This document shows, one piece after another, positions 25,435-33,790 of a stretch of 64,000 nt of DNA. Below the pieces are notes generated by a model. The model was not told where the DNA came from and made no database searches. It was given only the letters and a program-made list of their open reading frames with translations. The stretch spans positions 682,001-746,000 of the forward strand of contig NZ_RDSM01000003.1 of the NCBI RefSeq assembly GCF_004115155.1, in the 5' to 3' direction. Origin of the DNA: Granulicella sibirica (GTDB lineage: Bacteria; Acidobacteriota; Terriglobia; Terriglobales; Acidobacteriaceae). A program made the translations under genes and the position numbers. Numbering within the stretch: the first letter of the stretch is position 1; each line of letters opens with the position of its first letter.

Positions 25435-26062
25435 TGCAGACATGAAGAAGGCGCTTTCAAACTCGACGGTCAACGCCCTTCTCGGCCTCCTCAGCATCAA
25501 GCCCATGTCCGGCTATGATCTTCGCCAGTTCATCCCCGAGTCCATCGGTCACTTCTGGAGCGAAAGTTACGGCCAGATCTACCCCACTCTCCGCCGCATG
25601 GCCGAAGAGGGACTGGTCGCGAAGCGCACCGAGACCCAGCGGGGAAAGCCTGACCGCCACGTCTACTCCCTCACCGGCGCGGGCCGCGAGCGCCTTCAAC
25701 AATGGCTCGAGCTCCCCTTCGCCGTCGAGGTCCCCCGCAACGAGCTTCTCCTCAAGATGTTCTTCGGAGCCCACGCAACCTCAGCCGTGAACCGCAAGCA
25801 CATCCACACCTTCCTCGAAAAAGAAGAACGCGATCTCCAGATGTTCACGAGCATTGCGGAGTTTCTCAGAATGCGAGCAGGGGACGACCCGCAGCTGCCG
25901 TACTGGCTGATCACGCTGAGCCGGGGTCGCCACGAAGCATCCGGCAACATCGCCTGGGCTCACGAAACGTTAGAGGAGCTCGACAGACTCGAACAAACTG
26001 CCCCATCGAAGTCAGACCACAACGCACCTAAACCCGGAATCGAGGCACACCATGGCGCATGA
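25427..26062 (+). CDS. PadR-family transcriptional regulator
   Basis: A 211-residue PadR/Vir_C_2 regulator. The winged helix domain is at about 8-95 (NALLGLLSIKPMSGYDLRQFI, SYGQIYPTLRRMAEEGLVAKR, HVYSLTGAGRERLQQWL). It is followed by a helical dimerisation domain (KKHIHTFLEKEERDL-like, then GRHEASGNIAWAHETLEEL). Two starts are possible: ATG 25427, which lies inside a palindrome, and ATG 25442, which gives the usual short PadR N-terminus. Neither has a clear Shine-Dalgarno, and a leaderless or short-leader transcript would fit. It overlaps the following membrane protein gene by 11 bases, so the two are coupled and the membrane protein is the likely target. Confidence 0.88.
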   Translation: MYLADMKKALSNSTVNALLGLLSIKPMSGYDLRQFIPESIGHFWSESYGQIYPTLRRMAEEGLVAKRTETQRGKPDRHVYSLTGAGRERLQQWLELPFAVEVPRNELLLKMFFGAHATSAVNRKHIHTFLEKEERDLQMFTSIAEFLRMRAGDDPQLPYWLITLSRGRHEASGNIAWAHETLEELDRLEQTAPSKSDHNAPKPGIEAHHGA

Positions 26063-26747
26063 CCCGCTTTGGATGAAGCTCTTTCTCGCGATCCACATCA
26101 CCGCAGGCGCAACCTCTTTCCTGCTTGCACCCGTCGCTCTCGCCACTGCCAAAGGCGGCAAGCAGCACAAGCGCTGGGGCATGGTCTACCTCTGGGCCAT
26201 GGGAGTCGTCGCCGCCACCGCGCTCCCCATGGCCCTCTACCGCCCCGTCCTCTTCCTCGCCCTCGTAGCCGTCTTTAGCTTCTACTCCGCCTTCTCCGGA
26301 TATCGCGTCCTCAAGCTCAAAGAACTTGCACGCGGTGGTTCCGCAAAACCCATCGACTGGATCGCCGGCGTCATCACCTTGGCCTCCAGCTTCTGCCTCG
26401 CCGCCTTCGGAGCCTTCCGCCCGCAGTGGGTCCAGAACTTCGGCATCGTGGCCATCGTCTTCGGCTTCCTCGGCATGCGTCTCGCGTCCACCCAGCTCTT
26501 CACCTTCGTCCGCAAACCGAAAGAGAAGATGTTCTGGTGGTACACCCACCTCGGCAACTTCATCGGAAGCTACATCGCCGCCTGGACCGCCTTCAGCGCG
26601 GTCACGCTCTCGCAGTGGTTCGGCAACGCCTGGTACGTGTGGCTCTGGCCCACAATCATAGGTGTTCCTGCCATCGTCCTGACGAGCGCCTACTATCACC
26701 GCAAGTTCACGCCAAAGAGCAGAACCCCCGCCCAGGTCATCGCCTGA
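26052..26747 (+). CDS. DUF2306-like multipass membrane protein
   Basis: A 231-residue integral membrane protein with about six or seven hydrophobic helices: LFLAIHITAGATSFLLAPVAL, MVYLWAMGVVAATALPMAL, VLFLALVAVFSFYSAFSGY, WIAGVITLASSFCLAAF, FGIVAIVFGFLGMRLAS, a segment around FIGSYIAAWTAFSAVTL, and WPTIIGVPAIVLTSAYY. The HI.AG..SFLLAPVAL and KRWGMVYLWAM parts recall DUF2306 proteins; function unknown. It overlaps the PadR gene by 11 bases. PadR proteins often repress a coupled membrane protein, so drug or solvent efflux or membrane stress is a fair guess but not shown. Confidence 0.8.
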   Translation: MAHDPLWMKLFLAIHITAGATSFLLAPVALATAKGGKQHKRWGMVYLWAMGVVAATALPMALYRPVLFLALVAVFSFYSAFSGYRVLKLKELARGGSAKPIDWIAGVITLASSFCLAAFGAFRPQWVQNFGIVAIVFGFLGMRLASTQLFTFVRKPKEKMFWWYTHLGNFIGSYIAAWTAFSAVTLSQWFGNAWYVWLWPTIIGVPAIVLTSAYYHRKFTPKSRTPAQVIA

Positions 26748-26773
26748 TGCAAGCAGAATTGCCTTGGCCTGGT

Positions 26774-26802
26774 TGGTTGTCATTCCCGAAGGGAATCTGC
26801 GT
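26774..26802 (+). repeat. Dispersed palindromic element, copy 2
   Basis: TGGTTGTCATTCCCG then AAGGGAATCTGCGT. The core ATTCCC-gaa-GGGAAT is a perfect 6-bp stem with a 3-base loop. It matches copy 1 (19826-19854) at 28 of 29 positions and has the same orientation and placement, about 25 bases after a rightward gene. Confidence 0.7.
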
Positions 26803-26880
26803 TTCGTTCAGTCACTTGGGTGCGCCGCATCTTGCATTTGAGATGTGGGATCCGCAAATGCCCGTCCTGACGGGAAAACC

Positions 26881-27618
26881 CTAGGAAGCCGCCTGCCGCA
26901 CCGGTCCATGGATCGACTTCGACGTAGCGTAAATCTTGTAGAACGCAAACCCGCAGCTCAGCAGAATTCCCGACCAGAGCACGATTAGAATCGGCTCGGC
27001 CCACTTCTGCGAGAACTTCGCCCAAAGCCCAAGCACGGCCGACCCATAGCGAACCCCGAGCCAAAGCGCGATCGCATGCCGTCCAAGCCGGCTCAGCGTA
27101 AACGTCGTCATGAACGTCCTGCGCCGCATATTCAATGCGCCTGCCGCCAGCACAAACGCGCTCAATGGCATAGGCGGAGGAAGGATCGCCGGCAGCGCGA
27201 CTGCCAGGATCGCATGATCCTCCATCCACTGCGTCACCCGCTTGAAGATCCGCGGCGGAACCCGCTTCTCCAGGAACGCCATCCCTCCCGACTGTCCAAC
27301 CTGGTAGCTGACGAATCCACCAATTGCCGACCCAAGCGTCGCCAGCCCAAGCAGAAGCGTCAGGTGCGGCCATCCCCCACGCTGCGCCGCGATGACAACG
27401 ACCATCACGTCCGTTAACCCAGGCAGAGGCAGTGGAACAAAGGATGAGTCGACAATCGAGACCAGAAAGACTCCAAACAGCCCAAGCGAAAAGAACAACT
27501 TCAGCAGAGCGCTCGAGTGCTGACCGAGCAGCGCAAGTGCCGCCGGAACGACAGCCTGCGAGGCAGCGGAAGGTAGCGTACTCACCGCCCCCAAGGCTAT
27601 GTCGTTAAGAAGCGTCAT
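26881..27618 (-). CDS. VTT-domain (DedA/YqaA-like) membrane protein
   Basis: A 245-residue inner-membrane protein of the VTT/SNARE-associated superfamily. The conserved part is SFVPLPLPGLTDVMVVVIA (proline-rich re-entrant loop), LGSAIGGFVSYQVGQSGG and AILPPPMPLSAFVLAAGALNM. The remaining segments are hydrophobic (LLKLFFSLGLFGVFLVSIV; ILIVLWSGILLSCGFAFYK). Some DedA members act in undecaprenyl-phosphate or phospholipid flipping, but this branch is uncharacterised. It starts 26 bases after mqnA ends, so it is probably cotranscribed with it. Confidence 0.85.
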   Translation of the reverse strand: MTLLNDIALGAVSTLPSAASQAVVPAALALLGQHSSALLKLFFSLGLFGVFLVSIVDSSFVPLPLPGLTDVMVVVIAAQRGGWPHLTLLLGLATLGSAIGGFVSYQVGQSGGMAFLEKRVPPRIFKRVTQWMEDHAILAVALPAILPPPMPLSAFVLAAGALNMRRRTFMTTFTLSRLGRHAIALWLGVRYGSAVLGLWAKFSQKWAEPILIVLWSGILLSCGFAFYKIYATSKSIHGPVRQAAS

Positions 27619-27644
27619 GGCTCATCAGACGCCGGAGCCTCGGC

Positions 27645-28547
27645 TTAAGTCGCTAAATCAACCGGCTTTCTATCGTCGGAGCGAAGAAACCCCGCATCAG
27701 CGTTGAGAAAGCGAATCTCCGCAAGTGGAGGCAGTGCTCCAATCTCCGCTGCGTAAGCCCGAAATAACTCGATCGCCCGCACGCACTCCGGTGTCAGCAC
27801 ATAGTGGATATTGTGCCGAAGGTAGTGACGAATCGTCTCCGCCGGAACAGCGATTCGTGGAGTCCACTCGGCCACAAGCCCCTCCCGGTGCGCCAGCCCC
27901 GCATCCCGCGAAGCCGTGAGATCCCCGACCAGCCTCGCCGCCGTCTCCCCATTCAAAGCCTCTGGCCTCACCGCCCAAACCGCCGCCACCCAGGGCAATC
28001 CCGTCCGCCCTACCCACTCCTCCGCCAGGTCGATCCAGGTACAAGCCCCCAGCGCCCCATCGATCTCCGCCTTACGCTCGAGCGCCAGCAGCGCCGGATC
28101 TCCGATCAGCAACGCCGCGTCCGCCTGCCCCAGCATCGCCAGAGGATCAGCCGGAGCCGGTGCCAGAAACTCTGGATCCGTCCCCACAAACTTCCGAAAC
28201 AGGATCTGCGTGTAAGCCAGCGAACTCCGTGAAGCCGTATCCGTCGCCACGGTCTCTACCGTCTCCAGCCGCACCCCCGGCCGCAGCAGCAGAAGAATCG
28301 ACCGCACCTTTCCAAGCGAAGCGATCGTGCATCCCGGCACCACCGCCAGATCCTCCGTAAGCGCCGCGACTGGAATGAGCCCAAGATCAGCCCGTCCTGC
28401 ATGCAGATCCGCCGCGCAAAGCGAGGGTAGCGTATACCGCGTGTCATAGCGCGCGGCAAGTTCTTCGGCCCAGGGAGAGTGCTCAAAGTGATACAGCAGC
28501 GGAGCAGGATTCAGGAAATTGATCGCGGAAATACGGAGTCGAGCCAC
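27645..28547 (-). CDS. mqnA: Chorismate dehydratase (menaquinone, futalosine pathway)
   Basis: Dehydrates chorismate to 3-[(1-carboxyvinyl)oxy]benzoate, the first step of futalosine-dependent menaquinone synthesis. The 300-residue product starts at a GTG (28547) and begins MARLRISAINFLNPAPLLYHFE. SLCAADLHAGRADLGLIPVAAL follows, the periplasmic-binding-like pocket of the MqnA/MqnD family, with GCTIASLGKVRSILLL and SRSSLAYTQILFRKF next. Length is slightly above the usual 270-285. Other mqn genes are not in the window. This implies menaquinone respiration through the futalosine route, as in Acidobacteria. Confidence 0.92.
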   Translation of the reverse strand: MARLRISAINFLNPAPLLYHFEHSPWAEELAARYDTRYTLPSLCAADLHAGRADLGLIPVAALTEDLAVVPGCTIASLGKVRSILLLLRPGVRLETVETVATDTASRSSLAYTQILFRKFVGTDPEFLAPAPADPLAMLGQADAALLIGDPALLALERKAEIDGALGACTWIDLAEEWVGRTGLPWVAAVWAVRPEALNGETAARLVGDLTASRDAGLAHREGLVAEWTPRIAVPAETIRHYLRHNIHYVLTPECVRAIELFRAYAAEIGALPPLAEIRFLNADAGFLRSDDRKPVDLAT

Positions 28548-28599
28548 ACCATCCAGTTTATCGCCTCCCGAGTCAGCCGTTCTTGCTTTCAGCGGCCTT

Positions 28600-28629
28600 C
28601 GCGGGAGTCGAGATGACTCGACTCTCGCG
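28600..28629. terminator. Strong hairpin after the chemoreceptor gene
   Basis: CGCGGGAGTCGAG / CTCGACTCTCGCG, a 13-bp stem with one G-U pair and loop ATGA. It lies 27 bases past the stop of the leftward chemoreceptor gene and upstream of mqnA. No U tract follows, so it may be Rho-assisted or just a processing hairpin. Confidence 0.5.
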
Positions 28630-28655
28630 AAACAGGATTTACGAAACTCGCCCTC

Positions 28656-30263
28656 TCAAAAAGACTGGAAGCTTTCTTCCATGGGGAACTCGTTCGCGCT
28701 GACGCTGCTCTTTTGCGGTGGCAAGGAAGGTGACAAGGGGATGGCAGACATCATCGGCTTGCGCGCAACCGGCCTTTTCTGGATCGGCCGGGTCGCAGGC
28801 CCTTTGCTGGTCAGCGTCGTCCGGGGAGCCTGGCGGGCGGAGCCACCATCCACAAGCGCTTCAAGGCGCCGGACGATAGACTGCACCGATTCCGCCTGCG
28901 CAGACAGTTCCTCTGCGGCGGAAGCACTCTCTTCGGAGGAAGCAGCGGTATTCTGCGTCACCTTCTCCATCTCCTGGATCGAGTTCGTGATCTGGTCGAG
29001 ACCTTTCGCCTGCTCGGAACTGCCCAGGTGGATCTCGTCTACCAGCACCTTCATCTTCGAGGAGTCCGAAGTCAGCGTGCGGATGGCGGTAGCCACTTCC
29101 TCGACACTCAGCTTGCCGCGACTGGATTTCAGAATGGACTCTTCGATCATGAGCGCGGTGTCCTTGGACGCGGAGGCCGAGCGCTGCGCGAGGCTGCGCA
29201 CCTCGTCCGCAACCACTGCAAAACCCATCCCGGCCTCACCGGCCCGAGCTGCCTCAACCGCGGCGTTGAGCGCCAGGATATTGGTTTGGAAGGCGATATC
29301 GTCAATCACCTTGATCACCTTGGAGATCTTCTGGCTCGACGCATCAATGTCACTCATCGCCTCGAGCAGGCCATCGAGCAGCACGTTTGTCTCCGCAAAG
29401 CTCCGTTGAGAGGAGTCGACCATGGTGGCGATCGACAGAGAGTTCGTCGTGTTGCGCTGTGCCATCGAGTTGATCTCGTGTGCCGCCGCCGAGGTTTCCT
29501 CAATGGTGGCCGCCTGCTCGGACGATCCCTGAGCAAGCGACTGGCTCGAGGAGTTCACCTGCGCGGACGCGCTGACAACCTGGCTCGCTCCCTCGCCCAG
29601 TTCCTGGGTAGCCGCGCGCAGAGTCGTGTTCACCGCACGCACCATGAACCACGAGACAGCAGTGCCGCCCAGCAACGCGGTAAGTCCGATCAACACCGCC
29701 AGCCAGAGTGAGTGGGAGGAGGTGGAGACGCTCGCTGCGGTATTCCCGTCGGCGGTCCTCTTGTTGTACTCCACCATCTTGCTCACGACCGCCTCGGCCT
29801 GCTCATACTTGGGAAACGCGATCTTCAGAAACAGGTCTACCGATTCGTCTCCCTTTCCAGTGTCGTCAACCACGGCAACTTGTTGCCAGGCGGTATCGAC
29901 TTCATTCACAAGGGCAGTAAACTCTTCATAGTTGCCGCGATCTTCCGCGTCACCGATCCCAGGTTCGTAAGCCTTTAGATCCTTCGCGAGCAGGGCCCGG
30001 TCGGCTCGAATCTCCAGATCTTCGGATGCCCTCCGGTCCGGTGCCTCGACCGCCATGCGCTTCCAGTAGTCACCCCGGAGCTGATGCAGATCCGAGGCGA
30101 GTGCCATGGAGGTGCGGGTTGAGGGAATCTCGCTGTTTCCCAGCTCATCGGTTGCTTGTCCGGCCTGATAAAGTCCGTTGATCGTAATGCCTGCGAGAAG
30201 AGTCATCAGGAGCAGGCAAACTCCGGAGGTCACGATAAAGCGTTTTCCGATTGTCATATCCAT
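28656..30263 (-). CDS. Methyl-accepting chemotaxis protein, 4HB-type sensor
   Basis: Chemoreceptor of 535 residues from ATG 30263; the frame extends to 30512 but overlaps the porin end and lacks protein character. TM1 is at about residues 8-30 ([18 protein letters not shown]). A helical periplasmic domain of about 160 residues resembles a four-helix-bundle sensor ([21 protein letters not shown]). TM2 is at about 195-217 ([20 protein letters not shown]). The signalling domain has the hairpin tip ([27 protein letters not shown] region) and methylation-helix stretches. No che genes are nearby. It follows the OprB gene by 137 bases on the same strand, so it could report on the porin's solute; that is inference. 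Confidence 0.9.
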   Translation of the reverse strand: MDMTIGKRFIVTSGVCLLLMTLLAGITINGLYQAGQATDELGNSEIPSTRTSMALASDLHQLRGDYWKRMAVEAPDRRASEDLEIRADRALLAKDLKAYEPGIGDAEDRGNYEEFTALVNEVDTAWQQVAVVDDTGKGDESVDLFLKIAFPKYEQAEAVVSKMVEYNKRTADGNTAASVSTSSHSLWLAVLIGLTALLGGTAVSWFMVRAVNTTLRAATQELGEGASQVVSASAQVNSSSQSLAQGSSEQAATIEETSAAAHEINSMAQRNTTNSLSIATMVDSSQRSFAETNVLLDGLLEAMSDIDASSQKISKVIKVIDDIAFQTNILALNAAVEAARAGEAGMGFAVVADEVRSLAQRSASASKDTALMIEESILKSSRGKLSVEEVATAIRTLTSDSSKMKVLVDEIHLGSSEQAKGLDQITNSIQEMEKVTQNTAASSEESASAAEELSAQAESVQSIVRRLEALVDGGSARQAPRTTLTSKGPATRPIQKRPVARKPMMSAIPLSPSLPPQKSSVSANEFPMEESFQSF

Positions 30264-30400
30264 AGCAAACTGTTCTCCGAGTTCGTGCCGCGGCTTATAA
30301 AAGTCTTCAAATCTTGTTGTATGAGTCGACCCGATAAATCTTCGAGGGCGTGAAGGCTTGACGTATCGGGGAGCACATCGAAGGGCTTCTGTCTCTTCAC

Positions 30401-31981
30401 TTAGAAGTCCACGTGCATTCTCACGCTGAAAACAACGAAGGGCCCGCGATCCTTGTTGTAGCCGGGGTTTTCTACAGCCTGGGTATCGAAGGAGTAGTAG
30501 GCTCCACGCCACGCATGCAGGTTGTAATAGGCTTCCGCAATATTCTCGCGGCCGTAGTTCAAGTTGCCATCCCCGAGCAGAAAACCAAGGCCGCCCAGCT
30601 TGAGATACTCCATGTGCTCATGGCTGATCGCGTTGGAGACCACGGCCGCCCCGATCTTGTCCAGCGGCCTCTTCCATGCGCTTCCCGCGTAGTCCATTCC
30701 AGCCGCTGCCGTCTGATCGACCTCGGTGTAAGCCCACGTTTCGTGTTGTCCTTCGTTCCAGCCGAACCTCACAAAGCCGCGCACATTCTCGCTAAGGCTC
30801 TGCTCGGCATTGAGCCCGAAACCATACTTGACGCTTCCAAGCCGCTCATGGAGCAAAATATTCGGAGTCTTGTCTGCTCCGCTCTCGTAGGCTTTGATCG
30901 CGTCGGCATAGAGACCCATGTTGGCATGGTTGACGAAGCTCAAAGCGCGGATGACTCCACCTCTACTCTTCTTCAGCAGCAAGCCGAGAGGTGCCTTCCG
31001 CAGTTCGAATTCCACGTTCTGACCGCTCGCGCGCCGAACATTCCAGTCAAGATCGAGACCGTTTGCTACCGTCGGCATCAGCGCCAGCATGTAGCGGACC
31101 GACCAGACCTTGTCGTCGTACTCGCCGAAGGCTCCATAGGTATAACCACGGGTGTCGGCCGCATAGTCATAGCTCCCGTTGTTATCAACGGTCCAGTTCA
31201 TAAACTGTAAGTGGCTGTCGGTGCCGACTCCGTTGTTATCGAAGAGATCTGCGGTGCTCAGTTTGCCTGCCCGCAGCTCGATCCGCCGCTCGGGCACCAG
31301 GGTGGAAAGAGAAGTTGTGGTGCGCTGCGCTTCTACCATCTTGTCGGTAAGTCCGATGGTCTGATGAATCTCTGCGCGGGCGATATATGGGGAAGACCCG
31401 AGACTCGGGTTACGGACGACATCGAGATTGGTAAACCCGGCGACGCCGAGCGCATTCCCCAGACCCCGCCCGCCAGCCGATTCAATATCAAGCAGAAGCT
31501 CGGTCGAGCTGTGCGGATTGCTGCGAACCTGGAAGCCCGTGTAAATCGTTCCAACCAGCGAGGTCTTATACTCCCCACGGTTGATGAAGCTGTTTGGCCC
31601 GGAGTAGAGGGAATGAAAGCCCGGGTCGGCTTGGAAGATGATGTTCGCCTGGCCGCTGATCATCCAACGGGCCGAATTCGTGTGACGGAAGATGTTCGTG
31701 AGAGATGATACGGAATCCGAGTCCTCGGTCGTGGGCGTATCCGCCGTGAGATCCGCGGAGCCATCGTCTGCGGAGGGACGGGATCCTTTCAGGTCAAGCG
31801 GGAGGTCCAGCCTCGGATGCCAGAATGAGATCGCCGCGGTGCCGGAAGAATATGGCCGGACCAGGAAAGATGTCAGGGGCAAAGACTCGTTCGACGGCGA
31901 GCTCGGTGCCGGCTGTTCCGCGGGGCAGAGAAGCGGCGCGATTGCCAGAAGGGCAACAGAAAGGAGTCTCGAATAAGGCAT
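30401..31981 (-). CDS. OprB-family carbohydrate-selective porin
   Basis: A 526-residue outer-membrane barrel for passive sugar uptake. The signal peptide is about residues 1-21 ([18 protein letters not shown]). A low-complexity linker to about 95 precedes the barrel. OprB-like elements are [71 protein letters not shown] and a final strand ending in HVDF with the terminal Phe expected by the BAM complex. The start has only a weak ribosome site. Transcribed leftward toward the chemoreceptor gene, alone or with it. Confidence 0.88.
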   Translation of the reverse strand: MPYSRLLSVALLAIAPLLCPAEQPAPSSPSNESLPLTSFLVRPYSSGTAAISFWHPRLDLPLDLKGSRPSADDGSADLTADTPTTEDSDSVSSLTNIFRHTNSARWMISGQANIIFQADPGFHSLYSGPNSFINRGEYKTSLVGTIYTGFQVRSNPHSSTELLLDIESAGGRGLGNALGVAGFTNLDVVRNPSLGSSPYIARAEIHQTIGLTDKMVEAQRTTTSLSTLVPERRIELRAGKLSTADLFDNNGVGTDSHLQFMNWTVDNNGSYDYAADTRGYTYGAFGEYDDKVWSVRYMLALMPTVANGLDLDWNVRRASGQNVEFELRKAPLGLLLKKSRGGVIRALSFVNHANMGLYADAIKAYESGADKTPNILLHERLGSVKYGFGLNAEQSLSENVRGFVRFGWNEGQHETWAYTEVDQTAAAGMDYAGSAWKRPLDKIGAAVVSNAISHEHMEYLKLGGLGFLLGDGNLNYGRENIAEAYYNLHAWRGAYYSFDTQAVENPGYNKDRGPFVVFSVRMHVDF

Positions 31982-32244
31982 GGGAATCTTTTGTCTTTCG
32001 GGGACAGCAAGGGGATGTATGTTTTCTCAGCTTCCTATCGGCACCCGGGAACCATCGTTTCAATCCCATTGAAAATAATGGCGCTAGCATTTGAACACGG
32101 CATCTCGGAGGCGACCGCTTTGCAGGTTGGTCCTCCACCGAAATCCGCGCTTTCCCCTCAACCCGCACTGGAGTATGGTGGTCGCTAAGCACCGAACCTC
32201 TTCGCCAAAGAAGCACTCCCACCAGAGCAGCACACGGAGGCAGC

Positions 32245-33429
32245 TTGGTCCAAGCAACGCAAGCAGGCAGCGAGACCCGCCGTCTCGCCTGGATGGCCCT
32301 CACCCTCACCCCCGGCATGGGGCCAACCCGCATCGCACGAGCCGTCCAGCGCCTTGGCCAGGCCGAGCTCCTCTTCGAAGCCTCGCTCACCGAACTCGAA
32401 TCCCTCAACCTACCCTCCAAGTCCGCCCAGTTCATCGCCGACGGCCGTGCCCGCACCCTCGCCGAGGATGAGGTCCGCCGCCTCATCGATACCGGCGGCT
32501 CTTTCCTCACCTTCGACGATCCCGCCTACCCCGAGCGTCTCCGCGAGATCTTCGATCCACCCGCCGTCCTATGGATCCGAGGGAATCCCGGCATCCTGGG
32601 GCTTCCCGGCATCGCCGTGGTCGGCACCCGCCAGCCCACACCCTACGGAGCCGGCATGGCCGAGCGTCTCTCCCGCGACCTCGCCCTCCGCAAACTCATC
32701 ATCCTCAGTGGCATGGCCCGAGGCGTCGATACCGCCGCCCACAAAGGCGCGATCGACGCCCGCGGAGCCACCGTCGCCGTCTGGGGAACCGGTATCGACG
32801 TCATTTATCCCAAGGAAAACAAACGCCTCGCCGAGCAGATCGTCGAGACCGGCGGTGCCATCGTCAGCGAGTACCCCCTCGGTACCTTTCCCGCTCCGCA
32901 GAACTTCCCCATCCGCAACCGCATCCTGTCCGGCATGAGCGTCGGCGTCCTCGTCATCGAGGCTGGCGAACACTCCGGGACCCGCATCACCGCACGCTGC
33001 GCCATGGAGCAGAACCGGGACGTCTACGCCGTCCCCGGCAACGTCACCAACCGCAACGCCTGGGGGCCTAACACGTTGATAAAGCAGGGTGCCAAGCTCA
33101 CCGCCACTTGGGAAGATATATGGGAAGACCTGCCCTCCCACATCCGCCTCGCACTCGAGGACGCCCTGCACGCCACCGGCGCCGATGAATCCAAACTCCC
33201 CGCCTCTGCATCCCTATTTACCGACGCCGAGCAAGGGGCGAAACTGCCCGAACACGAACGTCTCGTCTTCGAAAGGCTCCGGCACGACGAGGCATTGCAG
33301 CTCGACGAGCTCATGGAAGGGCTCGAAGGAACCCTCGCTTCCCCCGAAATCTTTACGGCGCTCTTCGAACTGGAGCTCGCCGGCCGGGTCCGGCAACTCC
33401 CCGGAAAGCACTACGTCCGTGCCTTTTAG
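32245..33429 (+). CDS. dprA: DNA-processing protein DprA
   Basis: Single-stranded-DNA-binding protein that loads RecA during natural transformation. The 394-residue product uses a TTG start at 32245 behind GGAGG. A SAM/HhH-like N-terminal part (ALTLTPGMGPTRIARAVQ) leads into the Rossmann DprA domain: VVGTRQPTPYGAGMAERL, ILSGMARGVDTAAHKGAID, VAVWGTGIDVIYPKENKRL, FPIRNRILSGMS and PGNVTNRNAWGPNTLIKQGA. A C-terminal winged-helix-like region (about 325-392) follows. It implies DNA uptake capacity. topA follows after 361 bases; dprA-topA is a common gene order. Confidence 0.95.
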   Translation: MVQATQAGSETRRLAWMALTLTPGMGPTRIARAVQRLGQAELLFEASLTELESLNLPSKSAQFIADGRARTLAEDEVRRLIDTGGSFLTFDDPAYPERLREIFDPPAVLWIRGNPGILGLPGIAVVGTRQPTPYGAGMAERLSRDLALRKLIILSGMARGVDTAAHKGAIDARGATVAVWGTGIDVIYPKENKRLAEQIVETGGAIVSEYPLGTFPAPQNFPIRNRILSGMSVGVLVIEAGEHSGTRITARCAMEQNRDVYAVPGNVTNRNAWGPNTLIKQGAKLTATWEDIWEDLPSHIRLALEDALHATGADESKLPASASLFTDAEQGAKLPEHERLVFERLRHDEALQLDELMEGLEGTLASPEIFTALFELELAGRVRQLPGKHYVRAF

Positions 33430-33790
33430 CAGGACGGATGTGAACTTTTTTGCGCACGGGGCGTTCTTATAGGGGACAGACCGGCGCGGGGGGACTGTAA
33501 CGGATCCGGATCCCGGCGGTCCAAGGTGTGGAAAGGGTGCGGCGAAAGGCGTGGAAAGCAGATCGAAATGCGCAGCAGAAACACGGTAAATTGCAGGTAT
33601 TTCGCCTATCGTCAGCGGGAGGCACGAACCCCGGACGTGGTATCGTCAACCCTCCTATTTAAGGTGGAGCTGTTTTAACGCGATTGGATTGTTTTCGGCA
33701 ACTCGTGTTAGGTTCGCAATGAAACGAACGGGAACGGGGCGCGCGGCAATAGGGTTTCGCGTCCATCGTGGTAGAAGGTGAAGGGAACAA
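33430..33790 (+). other. Non-coding gap between dprA and topA
   Basis: No credible gene here. Visible: a direct repeat of about 11 bases (GGTGTGGAAAG near 33523 and GGCGTGGAAAG near 33548), and an AT-richer stretch from about 33655 likely to hold the topA promoter (TTGGAT, about 18 bases, then TTAGGT; weak). AAGGTGAAGG lies before the topA ATG. Confidence 0.5.
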
